Source of the DNA: Chloroflexota bacterium
GTDB lineage: Bacteria > Chloroflexota > Anaerolineae > Aggregatilineales > Phototrophicaceae
Assembly (NCBI GenBank): GCA_023430545.1
Contig: JAEZAF010000016.1
Span: 1-9,664 of the forward strand
DNA length: 9,664 bases
Direction: 5' to 3'
The notes under the pieces are model-generated. The model worked only from the letters and a program-made list of their open reading frames with translations, did not search any database and had not been told where the DNA came from. A program made the position numbers and the translations under genes. Positions 1-6,761 of this stretch are shown here, in pieces. Every line of letters begins with the position of its first letter. The first letter of the stretch is position 1.

Positions 1-567
1 TTTGTCGGACATCCGGCGAACGAAGCCCGTATGGCCGGTGTGGAAGAAGTGCTGGCCGAATACCCCGGAATTACAGTGGTTGGACGTGAAAGCGGCCAGT
101 GGGATCAGGCGACCGGCCAGCAGGTGATGAGCGACTTCCTCGCATCACTGCCGAATATCGACGGTGTGTGGACACAGGACGGCATGGCGCAGGGTGCGCT
201 GACCGCAGTCCAGACGGCGAACCCGGCGGAATGGCCCCTGATGGTCGGTGAGGCGCGTGCTGGTTATCTCCAGCTCTGGGCGGACATCCTCGAAACGAAT
301 CCCGATTTCACTTCGATCGGTGTCGTGAACCCGCCCGGTGTTGCCTCGGATGGAATGCGCGTGGCAATTGAGATCCTCGCGGGGAATACGGTCGATGAGA
401 GCAAGCTGGCAGGGCCGTTCGGCAATTCGCTGTACGTCCCGATTCCGGAGTCCGTGACCAGCGAGAACTTCGCGGATGTGATCGCTGAATATGGTGATGC
501 ACCTGAATCCTACACACTGGACGGCTTCATCGGCCAGAGCCAGGCGCATGCATTCATGGCGCAGTAG
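1..567 (+). CDS. Sugar ABC transporter substrate-binding protein, 3' part only
   Basis: The reading frame is open from the first base of the window, so the gene starts upstream. The visible part is 188 residues ending at a TAG (565-567); a whole protein of this family is about 330-380 residues, so roughly the C-terminal half is seen. The fragment NEARMAGVEEVLAEYPGI and the following QQVMSDFLASLPNIDGVW are typical of the periplasmic binding protein fold of RbsB-like (Peripla_BP_4) proteins, which bind a sugar outside the membrane and deliver it to the permease. No signal peptide or lipobox can be judged because the N-terminus is missing. The ATPase gene starts 44 bases downstream, followed by two permeases, the usual order of a CUT2 importer. 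The class is well supported by sequence pattern and context; the sugar bound cannot be read from it. Confidence 0.88.
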   Translation, partial: FVGHPANEARMAGVEEVLAEYPGITVVGRESGQWDQATGQQVMSDFLASLPNIDGVWTQDGMAQGALTAVQTANPAEWPLMVGEARAGYLQLWADILETNPDFTSIGVVNPPGVASDGMRVAIEILAGNTVDESKLAGPFGNSLYVPIPESVTSENFADVIAEYGDAPESYTLDGFIGQSQAHAFMAQ

Positions 568-611
568 TCGGCTGCGGTGGATCAGATCATGAGTTGTGAA
601 AGTGAGCCAGC

Positions 612-2108
612 ATGACGATTTCGCTGCAGGCGCAGGGTGTTCAGAAGCGCTATGGCGGGGTCGTCGCACTGGCTGACGGCAATCTCGAAGTGCAGGGCGG
701 CGAAGTCGTCGCCCTGCTCGGTGCCAATGGCAGTGGCAAAAGCACCCTGAGCAAGATCATCACCGGTGTAGTGGCCCCGAATGAGGGGCAACTGCTGCTG
801 GATGGCAGGCCGGTGCTGTTTGCTTCGCCGCAGGCCGCGAAACGACGGGGCATCACGGCGGTGTATCAGGAACTCAGTCTGATCCCGGATATGACGGTGG
901 CTGAGAATATCTGGCTGGGGAACGAACCACGCCGCCTGTTCTGGGTCAACCAGCGTGAGATGCGTCAGCGGACCCGCACCCTGCTGGACCTGTTTGCCGG
1001 CGTGACGCGACCATCGCTTACACCCGATTCGATGGTGCTGGATCTGCCCCCTGATGAACGCCAGATCGTCGAAATCCTGAAGGCGCTGAGCCTTAATCCC
1101 CGTCTGATTATCCTCGATGAAGCCACCGCCAGCCTCGACAGCCAGCAGGTTAACCGCCTGTTCGATCTCGTCAGCCAATGGAAAGAGCAGGGCAAGGCGA
1201 TTGTCTTTGTCTCGCATCGCATGGAGGAGATCTTCCGCGTGGCGGACCGGGCGACGGTGCTGCGCAGCGGTGTGACGGTCGGCTCGGCCTCGATTCAGTC
1301 GGTCAATCCGAGTGATCTGGTCGGGATGATGGTAGAAGGCGCGGTCCTGCCGGAGCGTGCTCAATCGACACTGCCCGCCGATGCACTGGTGCGCCTGAGT
1401 GTACGCCAGCTTCGGACCGATGTGCTGAAGGGCATTGACCTCGAACTGCGCGACGGTGAACTGCTTGGCATTGGTGGTTTGCAGGGTCAGGGGCAGAGTG
1501 ATCTGCTGATGGCGCTGTACGGGGCCGTGCCGCATGACGGTGAAGTGATGCTTTCGGGCAGGCCGGTGCATTTCCGCCATCCGCGCGAGGCGATGCGGCA
1601 GGAAGTCGCGCTGGTGCCGGGAGATCGCGCCGCCGAAGGGCTGCTGCTGATACGATCGATTCTGGAAAATCTGCAGCTTCCATCATGGCAGCGCTATGGC
1701 ACGCCGCTGAAGATGTCACAGGCTTATGCCGACGGTCAGCAGATCGCGAATGACCTGCGGCTGGTGATGTCGTCACTGGATGCGCCGGTCAGCACGCTGA
1801 GCGGTGGCAATGCACAAAAGGTCGTGATCGGCAAGTGGCTGCTGCGTCAGCCAAAGCTGCTGCTGCTGGATGACCCGACCAAAGGCGTCGATGTGGGTGC
1901 AAAAGGTGAATTTTACTCACTGTTACAGCAGTTACAGGCGGCAGGGACGGCCATTCTGTTTTACAGCAGTGATGATGAGGAACTGCTTGGCCTGTGCGAC
2001 CGTGTACTGGTGCTTCAGGACGGAGAACTCCGCGCAGAACTGGCCGGTGATGCACTGAATCAGGCCAATCTGGTGGCTGCAAGTATGGGAACGGAACACG
2101 CTTCATGA
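612..2108 (+). CDS. CUT2-type sugar ABC transporter ATPase, two fused nucleotide-binding domains (RbsA/XylG-like)
   Basis: This 498-residue protein is the cytoplasmic energy unit of the importer and has the usual length for RbsA/MglA/XylG proteins. Domain 1 has a full Walker A (GANGSGKST, 37-45), a divergent signature segment (LPPDERQIVEILKAL, about 145-159), Walker B LIILDEATASL (165-175) and the switch histidine in SHRMEE (H202). Domain 2 starts near 260. Its Walker A is degenerate (GLQGQGQS, 289-296), but it has a perfect signature LSGGNAQK (396-403) and Walker B LLLLDDPTKGVDVG (417-429). There the usual catalytic glutamate is an aspartate (D421), and the switch histidine is replaced by SSD (452-454). 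A degenerate second Walker A is normal for this family. The ATG at 612 has only a weak ribosome site (AGTGAG, 601-606). The stop overlaps the permease start (ATGA at 2105-2108). Confidence 0.95.
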   Translation: MTISLQAQGVQKRYGGVVALADGNLEVQGGEVVALLGANGSGKSTLSKIITGVVAPNEGQLLLDGRPVLFASPQAAKRRGITAVYQELSLIPDMTVAENIWLGNEPRRLFWVNQREMRQRTRTLLDLFAGVTRPSLTPDSMVLDLPPDERQIVEILKALSLNPRLIILDEATASLDSQQVNRLFDLVSQWKEQGKAIVFVSHRMEEIFRVADRATVLRSGVTVGSASIQSVNPSDLVGMMVEGAVLPERAQSTLPADALVRLSVRQLRTDVLKGIDLELRDGELLGIGGLQGQGQSDLLMALYGAVPHDGEVMLSGRPVHFRHPREAMRQEVALVPGDRAAEGLLLIRSILENLQLPSWQRYGTPLKMSQAYADGQQIANDLRLVMSSLDAPVSTLSGGNAQKVVIGKWLLRQPKLLLLDDPTKGVDVGAKGEFYSLLQQLQAAGTAILFYSSDDEELLGLCDRVLVLQDGELRAELAGDALNQANLVAASMGTEHAS

Positions 2109-3133
2109 TGAAGGGGCCTCAAGCCGCTGTAACGATGGACGCACCCAGTGCACACGAGTCCGGACTGCGACTGCCGCGCTGGATTTCGAGACACTCGTAT
2201 TTATTCGCGCTGGTGCTGCTGATCGTCGCGGTGGCAATCAATTACAGCCTGCAATCGAACTTATTTGAACTACGGGTTTTAAACGGAAATTTAAGGGTTT
2301 TCTTACCACTAGCGATTGTCGCGGCGGGTCAGGCGATTGTCGTGATCGGCGGCGGCATCGACCTCTCGGTTGGTGCAATGGTCTCGCTGGTCAATACCAT
2401 TCTGGTGACACAGCTCAATGCGGAATCTCCGCCGGAGCAGGTGGTGCTGGTCTTTTTGCTGGCCTGCGGTGCGGGGATGCTGGCTGGGGCGGTCAACGGC
2501 CTGTTTGTGGCGTTTCTGCGTTTGCAGCCGATTGTCACCACCTATGCCACCAGTTTCGTCTTCTCCGGGCTGGCGCTGCTGATCCTGCCGCGTCCGGGTG
2601 GGGCGATTCCGGCGGACCTGCCGCGCCTGTACCGTTCGACACCGGGCGATATCCCGTTTGTGCTGTATATGATGGTACTGCTGGCGCTTCTCTGGTTGCT
2701 GCTGCGCTCGACGCGGTTCGGGCAGTTTCTGTATGCCACTGGCAGCAAGGCTGAAGCCGCCTATGCGACGGGTGTGCCGGTCAATCTGGTGCGCTTCATG
2801 ACCTATGTGCTGTCAGGACTGCTCTCCGCCATGGGCGCGATTGCCCTGACGATGAGCATCAGCACCGGTAATTCCAGCATCGGCAGCAGCATGACGCTCG
2901 ACTCGGTGGTGGCGGTGGTGCTCGGTGGGACTCGTCTGAGCGGTGGTCAGGGCGGCGTGATCGGCGCGATCCTCGGTGTGGTGATCCTCGGCGTGATCCG
3001 TAACATCATCTCGTTTGCCAATGTGCCGACATGGTCACAGACGCTGGTGGATGCGCTGATTATCATCATCGCGCTGGCAGGGCCGGGAATTCTTCGGCTG
3101 GTGCGGAATCTGATTCAATCGAGGGTGCGCTGA
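2105..3133 (+). CDS. CUT2-type sugar ABC transporter permease 1 (RbsC-like)
   Basis: A 342-residue polytopic inner-membrane protein with about eight to ten hydrophobic segments, the first around residues 33-50, after a hydrophilic 30-residue N-terminus. The family motif GGGIDLSVG lies at 82-90. Other RbsC-like landmarks are AVNGLFVAFLRLQPIVTT (129-146), the cytoplasmic coupling stretch STRFGQFLYATGSKAEAA (202-219) and GGTRLSGGQGG (274-284). It would pair with the second permease, or with itself, and be driven by the upstream ATPase. The start at 2105 overlaps the ATPase stop by four bases; a second ATG follows at once (2108). Codons 53-69 (2261-2311) are strikingly AT-rich: all six leucines there are TTA or CTA, while the rest of the gene mostly uses CTG. 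The frame is intact through this patch. Confidence 0.94.
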   Translation: MMKGPQAAVTMDAPSAHESGLRLPRWISRHSYLFALVLLIVAVAINYSLQSNLFELRVLNGNLRVFLPLAIVAAGQAIVVIGGGIDLSVGAMVSLVNTILVTQLNAESPPEQVVLVFLLACGAGMLAGAVNGLFVAFLRLQPIVTTYATSFVFSGLALLILPRPGGAIPADLPRLYRSTPGDIPFVLYMMVLLALLWLLLRSTRFGQFLYATGSKAEAAYATGVPVNLVRFMTYVLSGLLSAMGAIALTMSISTGNSSIGSSMTLDSVVAVVLGGTRLSGGQGGVIGAILGVVILGVIRNIISFANVPTWSQTLVDALIIIIALAGPGILRLVRNLIQSRVR

Positions 3134-4122
3134 TGAGTGTGGTATCTCCAACCCAAAACCCGACACAGCGAGGCTCGTGGCGGGATCGTTTTTCGCCTCC
3201 GCTGGTGGCGCTGCTGCTGGCCGTGATCCTGTTTTTCGCTGGTGGGCTGATCAACCCGAACTTTCTGAACGCTAATCAGGCGATCACGATTGTGCGGCTG
3301 GCCGCCTTCCTCGGGATTATCGCTGCCGGTCAGACGCTGGTGATTATCAGCGGCAGGGAAGGCATCGACCTCTCGGCGGCGGCGGTCGTCACCCTCAGCG
3401 CGATCCTGGTCTACCGCGTGACCAACGGCGACAACGCTATGATCCCGGTGGGGCTGGCGCTGGCGCTGGTGGCGGGTGGCATCATCGGTGCGATCAACGG
3501 CATCGGCATCGCGGTGGTTAAAATCCCGCCGCTGGTAATGACCCTCGGTATGGCTGGTGTCGTGCAGGGGACGATCCTTCAGGTGACGCAGGGGGAGCTG
3601 ATTGGCCGCATCCCGCCCCTGATGGTGCAGTTGATCTCCGCGCCGCTGGTGGCGGGGATCGCCGGTGTGGTGTTTATCTGGATCGCGCTCGGCGTCTTTA
3701 TGTGGTTTTTGCTGGAACGGACAACTTACGGCAAACAGCTTTTCGCGATTGGCGTTAACCGGACGACCGCGCAGCTTTCCGGTGTGCGCGTGCAGTGGAT
3801 GGTGATCCTGACCTATGCACTGGCCGGGATGCTGTCGGGCTTTGCCGGTTTCATCCTGCTGGCCTTCTCGCAGACGGTGTTCCTCAATCTGGGAGACCAG
3901 TACCTGTTCCCGTCAATTGCGGCGGTGGTTGTCGGTGGGACGGTGCTGGCGGGTGGCAAAGGCAGCTACTGGGGGACGATGTCCGGTGCGCTGGTGCTTC
4001 AGCTTACGGAGAGCCTGCTGCGCGCGATGCGACTTCAGGAAGCCTATCAGTTGATCATCTTCGGGCTGACACTGCTGGCGCTGATTCTGGTTTACGGGCG
4101 GCAGCGCAATCTGCGGCAGTAA
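3133..4122 (+). CDS. CUT2-type sugar ABC transporter permease 2 (RbsC-like)
   Basis: This 329-residue protein is a second RbsC-like membrane subunit with about eight to ten hydrophobic segments (for example 22-40, 52-72, 103-125, 222-246 and 305-321). The family loop reads GREGIDLSAAAV (74-85) in place of the common GGIDLSVGAM. Other landmarks are AINGIGIAVVKIPPLVMTLG (120-139), ERTTYGKQLFAIGVN (195-209) and GGTVLAGGKGSYWGT (268-282). I chose the ATG at 3133: it overlaps the previous stop as TGATG and has GAGG (3121-3124) at a good distance. The frame stays open upstream to 3031, but that extension lies wholly inside permease 1 and adds a hydrophilic stretch unlike the family. Two different permeases imply a heterodimeric channel, as in several CUT2 systems. 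Confidence 0.94.
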   Translation: MSVVSPTQNPTQRGSWRDRFSPPLVALLLAVILFFAGGLINPNFLNANQAITIVRLAAFLGIIAAGQTLVIISGREGIDLSAAAVVTLSAILVYRVTNGDNAMIPVGLALALVAGGIIGAINGIGIAVVKIPPLVMTLGMAGVVQGTILQVTQGELIGRIPPLMVQLISAPLVAGIAGVVFIWIALGVFMWFLLERTTYGKQLFAIGVNRTTAQLSGVRVQWMVILTYALAGMLSGFAGFILLAFSQTVFLNLGDQYLFPSIAAVVVGGTVLAGGKGSYWGTMSGALVLQLTESLLRAMRLQEAYQLIIFGLTLLALILVYGRQRNLRQ

Positions 4123-4127
4123 TTTAT

Positions 4128-4193
4128 TCCTCGCCCCGTCTCGCTCCGCTCGACACCCCTCTCCAAGTATTGGAGAGGGGCTGGGGGTGAGGA
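4128..4193. repeat. Imperfect inverted-repeat element (CCTCNCCCC type) between the transporter and the dehydrogenase
   Basis: The core is an 11-base-pair perfect stem, CCCCTCTCCAA (4156-4166) against TTGGAGAGGGG (4170-4180), with a 3-base loop. An outer stem pairs TCCTCGCCCC (4128-4137) with GGGGTGAGGA (4184-4193), broken only by a G-T wobble. The left arm carries an extra 18 bases (4138-4155) containing CGCTC twice in tandem. The element starts 6 bases after the permease stop and ends 28 bases before the next start. From general knowledge, small elements with this pyrimidine-rich arm design are dispersed in Chloroflexota and some other genomes. Here it could reduce read-through or protect the transporter mRNA 3' end. 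It lacks a T-tract after the stem, so it is not a classical intrinsic terminator. Confidence 0.75.
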
Positions 4194-4208
4194 TATAGCT
4201 TATCTTTT

Positions 4209-4214
4209 GGAGAA
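4209..4214 (+). promoter_or_regulatory. Ribosome binding site that fixes the start of the first Gfo/Idh gene
   Basis: GGAGAA lies 7 bases before the ATG at 4222. It decides the start: the only upstream in-frame alternative is a TTG at 4207 that overlaps this site and has no ribosome site of its own. From the ATG the protein begins MHKITMLGTGLIG, placing the dinucleotide-binding loop right at the N-terminus, as usual in the family. Confidence 0.7.
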
Positions 4215-4221
4215 ACTTTTA

Positions 4222-5412
4222 ATGCATAAAATTACAATGCTCGGAACCGGTCTGATCGGGATGTTTTACACCATGACGCTGCACGGCGGACGCAGCCGCG
4301 ATAAGGTCGAGGTCGTCTACTCCCGCAGCGAGGAACGGGCGCGGCAGTTCGCCAGTGAGTGGAATATCCCGCATGCGACGACCGATATGGCCGAGGCGAT
4401 CCGGCATCCGGATACCGATGTCGTCGTGATCGGTCTGCCCAATGCCCTGCATGAAGAAGCAGTGCGGCTGGCGGCTGAAGCGGGTAAGGCGATTCTGTGC
4501 ACCAAGCCGCTTGGACGTAACGCGGAAGAAGCGAAACGCATGCTGGAGATGGTCGAGAGGGCGGGTGTGTTTGCTGGCTATCTCGAAGATCTGGTGTACA
4601 CGCCCAAGACGCTGAAGGCGATTAAATCGGTGCGCGGTGGGGCGCTCGGCAAGGTGCTGTGGGCGCGTTCCCGTGAGACACACCCCGGCCCGCACAGCGA
4701 CTGGTTCTGGAACAAGGAGATGTCCGGCGGTGGCGCGATTGTGGACATGGGCTGTCACTGCATCGAGATCAGCCGGAATTTCATCGGCAAGGATGTGCGT
4801 CCGCTGGAAGTGATGTGCTGGGCGGATACGCAGGTGCATCCGATTGAAGCCGAGGACAGCGCGGTCGGGCTGGTGCGTTATACCAGCGGCGCCATCGGAC
4901 AGTTCGAGGTGAGCTGGACCTTCCGGGGCGGCATGGACCTCCGTGACGAGGTCAGCGGGACTGAGGGGACGATCTGGCTCAATCACTGGCTGCGGACCGG
5001 CTTCGAGATGTTCACGGCGGTCGGTGAAGGCGGTTATGTGGCCGAAAAAGCCGAGTCCGACACCGGCTGGCTGTTCCCGGTCGGCGATGAGGTGGCGTCG
5101 CTCGGTTACACCGATATGTTCGCCGATATGCTGAACGCGCTCGATGAAGGCCGTCAGCCAATGGAGACGTTCTACGACGGCTATGTTGTCAACGCCATCA
5201 TGGACGCGGCCTATCGCTCTGCTGAAAGCAAACAGTGGGAACCGGTAAATCTGGAAATCTGGCGCGGCTCTGAGGAAGCAGACACGGGTGTCGAGCAGCA
5301 GTCCTATGATGATGCGCACTGGCTGATCAAGGAAGAGAAGATGCCGGATGGCCGCACGAAGGTCATCCTGAAGGACAAGCAGTCCGGGCAGATCAGCCAG
5401 AAGGTGGTTTAG
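4222..5412 (+). CDS. Gfo/Idh/MocA-family sugar dehydrogenase, first paralogue
   Basis: A cytoplasmic NAD(P)-dependent oxidoreductase of 396 residues, probably oxidising a hydroxyl of a sugar, inositol or sugar acid. The Rossmann loop is GTGLIG (8-13), and GLPNALHEE (71-79) ends the nucleotide domain. The usual EKP motif reads CTKP (93-96): lysine 95 is kept but the glutamate is threonine. The C-terminal substrate domain has the signature SGGGAIVDMGCHCIE (168-182), with the expected aspartate D175 and histidine H179. A hydrophilic tail of about 45 residues after residue 350 is not matched in the downstream paralogue and resembles nothing I recognise. The two paralogues share GPHS-x-WFW, SGGG, DMGCH and an EKA(E/D)xxTGW segment, so they probably come from duplication and use related substrates. 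The ATG at 4222 was chosen on its ribosome site. The exact substrate is unknown. Confidence 0.92.
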   Translation: MHKITMLGTGLIGMFYTMTLHGGRSRDKVEVVYSRSEERARQFASEWNIPHATTDMAEAIRHPDTDVVVIGLPNALHEEAVRLAAEAGKAILCTKPLGRNAEEAKRMLEMVERAGVFAGYLEDLVYTPKTLKAIKSVRGGALGKVLWARSRETHPGPHSDWFWNKEMSGGGAIVDMGCHCIEISRNFIGKDVRPLEVMCWADTQVHPIEAEDSAVGLVRYTSGAIGQFEVSWTFRGGMDLRDEVSGTEGTIWLNHWLRTGFEMFTAVGEGGYVAEKAESDTGWLFPVGDEVASLGYTDMFADMLNALDEGRQPMETFYDGYVVNAIMDAAYRSAESKQWEPVNLEIWRGSEEADTGVEQQSYDDAHWLIKEEKMPDGRTKVILKDKQSGQISQKVV

Positions 5413-5420
5413 ACCGATTG

Positions 5421-5457
5421 TGTCATATGGTGCGGGATTCTTCCCGCCCATAAGACA
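5421..5457 (+). terminator. Strong hairpin just after the first Gfo/Idh gene; possible terminator or mRNA-stabilising structure
   Basis: Starting 8 bases after the stop codon, TGTC-A-TATGG-T-GCGGGA pairs with TCCCGC-CCATA-A-GACA around a TTCT loop (5438-5441). This gives 15 base pairs with one bulged T (5431) and one A-A mismatch (5425/5453). No T-run follows, so an intrinsic terminator is not proven. The position, immediately after a stop and before a 230-base gap, fits partial termination or protection of the upstream mRNA. Confidence 0.5.
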
Positions 5458-5470
5458 ATGACAAGGGGAA

Positions 5471-5500
5471 TTTGTAGGGACATCCTTCAGGATGTCCGCC
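5471..5500 (-). repeat. 30-base palindromic repeat, copy A
   Basis: On the minus strand this copy reads GGCGGACA, a 10-base centre TCCTGAAGGA, then TGTCCCTACAAA. The inner stem on the plus strand is GGACATCC (5478-5485) against GGATGTCC (5490-5497), with a TTCA loop. The flanks (first 8 and last 12 bases) are identical to copy C at 9488-9517, but the centre is different and still self-complementary. It faces copy B 20 bases away. Confidence 0.8.
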
Positions 5501-5519
5501 TGAGATTTTACGAATTTAC

Positions 5520-5549
5520 AGCGGACGCCCCGTCGGGCATCCCTGTAAT
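5520..5549 (+). repeat. 30-base palindromic repeat, copy B
   Basis: A diverged copy in the opposite orientation to copy A. It reads AGCGGACG, centre CCCCGTCGGG, then CATCCCTGTAAT. The eighth base (G instead of A) and its pairing partner (C instead of T) are both changed, a compensatory pair. The stem GGACGCCC/GGGCATCC has one mismatch (C5526/A5539). With copy A it makes an imperfect inverted repeat over 5471-5549. After it come a small GACAG...CTGTC stem (5583-5600) and no convincing promoter before the second dehydrogenase. Confidence 0.7.
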
Positions 5550-5642
5550 GTGTGATGAAGATTTCGCGGATACGGCCTGAACGACAGGGTTGGTTCTGTC
5601 CGCATTTTAGAGATATATCGCCCCGATAGTTGAAGGGTAAGG

Positions 5643-6752
5643 ATGATGGAAAAAGTACGTGTAGGCGTCATCGGCAGTGGATTTATCGGCAATATTCACG
5701 TCGATGGCCTGAAGCATGTGAAAGAAGCCGATGTGGTCGCAGTCGCATCGCGCAGCCCGGGCAAGGCGCGTCAGTTTGCCGATGAGCGCGGTATCCCCGA
5801 CGCCTATGAAGATTACCGCGAACTGCTGGCCCGTGACGACATCGACGCGATCACAGTCGGCGTGCCGAATTATCTGCATGAAGAAGTGGTGGTCGCGGCG
5901 GCACAGGCCGGTAAGCACATCATGTGCGAAAAGCCGTTTGCCCGTACGCTGGAAGAAGGGCAGCGGATGCTGGACGCTGTCAATCAGGCCGATGTGAAGC
6001 TGGTCTACGGCGAGATGCTGTGCTTTGCGCCGAAATACGTCCGCGCCAAGCGGCTGGTGGATGAAGGCGCGCTTGGTGAGGTGTTCCTCGTCAAGCAGAG
6101 TGAAGAGCATGATGGCCCACACTCGCCGTGGTTCTGGGATGTCAACCTGTCCGGCGGTGGTGTGCTGCTGGATATGGGCTGCCACTCGATTGAGTTCGCC
6201 CGCTGGATTCTGGGACGCCCTAAAGTGAAGAGCGTCAGCGCGGTGATGGGGCAGTTTGTGCATAAGGATCGCACACGCGGCGAAGATCACAGCATCTGCA
6301 CGATCGAGTTTGAAAACGGCGCGATCGGCGTGGCTGAAAATAGTTGGGCCAAGACGGGCGGCATCGATGACCGCTGCGCGATCTACGGGACGAAGGGGCA
6401 TACCTCAGCGGATCTGATTCGCGGTAACGCGCTGCTGACACACAGCAAGGTCGGTTACGGCTACGCGGTCGAGAAGGCCGACACGACGACCGGTTGGACG
6501 TTCACCGGCTTTGAAGAAGAGTGGAACTACGGCTTCCCGCAGGAAATGCAGCATTTCGTCAACGTTGTGCTTGGCAAGGAAGAGCCGATTGAAACCGGTG
6601 AAGACGGGATGGAAGTGCTGAAGATCATCTATGCCGCCTATCAGTCCGCCGGGGAAGGCCGCCGCATTGACTTCCCGTATGAGCCGCCGAAGGTCGAGAA
6701 GCCGATTGACCTGTGGCTGCGCGGGCTGGCTGGTCAATCCGGGCGGGGCTGA
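5643..6752 (+). CDS. Gfo/Idh/MocA-family sugar dehydrogenase, second paralogue
   Basis: This 369-residue cytoplasmic oxidoreductase has all family landmarks: Rossmann loop GSGFIG (11-16), GVPNYLHEE (73-81), the canonical MCEKP (94-98) with K97, and SGGGVLLDMGCHSIE (170-184) with D177 and H181. It probably oxidises or reduces a carbonyl/hydroxyl on a sugar or cyclitol using NAD(H) or NADP(H). It resembles the upstream dehydrogenase along its length but lacks that protein's long acidic tail, ending soon after DLWLRGL. A purine-rich site (GAAGGG, 5632-5637) precedes two adjacent ATGs (5643 and 5646); either could be the start, differing by one methionine. The kinase gene starts 9 bases after the stop, so these genes are probably cotranscribed. 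A function in the same pathway as the first paralogue, on the next or a related intermediate, is inference. Confidence 0.93.
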   Translation: MMEKVRVGVIGSGFIGNIHVDGLKHVKEADVVAVASRSPGKARQFADERGIPDAYEDYRELLARDDIDAITVGVPNYLHEEVVVAAAQAGKHIMCEKPFARTLEEGQRMLDAVNQADVKLVYGEMLCFAPKYVRAKRLVDEGALGEVFLVKQSEEHDGPHSPWFWDVNLSGGGVLLDMGCHSIEFARWILGRPKVKSVSAVMGQFVHKDRTRGEDHSICTIEFENGAIGVAENSWAKTGGIDDRCAIYGTKGHTSADLIRGNALLTHSKVGYGYAVEKADTTTGWTFTGFEEEWNYGFPQEMQHFVNVVLGKEEPIETGEDGMEVLKIIYAAYQSAGEGRRIDFPYEPPKVEKPIDLWLRGLAGQSGRG

Positions 6753-6761
6753 TTTTCACGC

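Noticed and set aside
582..1580. Antisense open frame of 332 codons across the ATPase gene
   Set aside because: It is a shadow of the plus-strand ABC ATPase, with histidine- and arginine-rich sequence typical of reverse-frame translation.
3031..3132. In-frame upstream extension of the second permease
   Set aside because: It lies wholly within permease 1 and is hydrophilic and unlike family N-termini; the ATG at 3133 has a good ribosome site and TGATG coupling.
4219..5451. Antisense open frame of 410 codons across the first Gfo/Idh gene
   Set aside because: It mirrors the plus-strand gene, which has clear family motifs; long antisense frames are expected in GC-rich coding DNA, and its protein shows no recognisable domain.
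5471..5549. CRISPR-like repeats
   Set aside because: The copies are in opposite orientations, unevenly spaced and too few, with palindromic centres; there is no array and no cas gene.
5590..5619. Possible promoter before the second Gfo/Idh gene (TTGGTT, 18 bases, TATATC)
   Set aside because: The match to consensus boxes is weak at both hexamers and could be chance in this AT-richer stretch.
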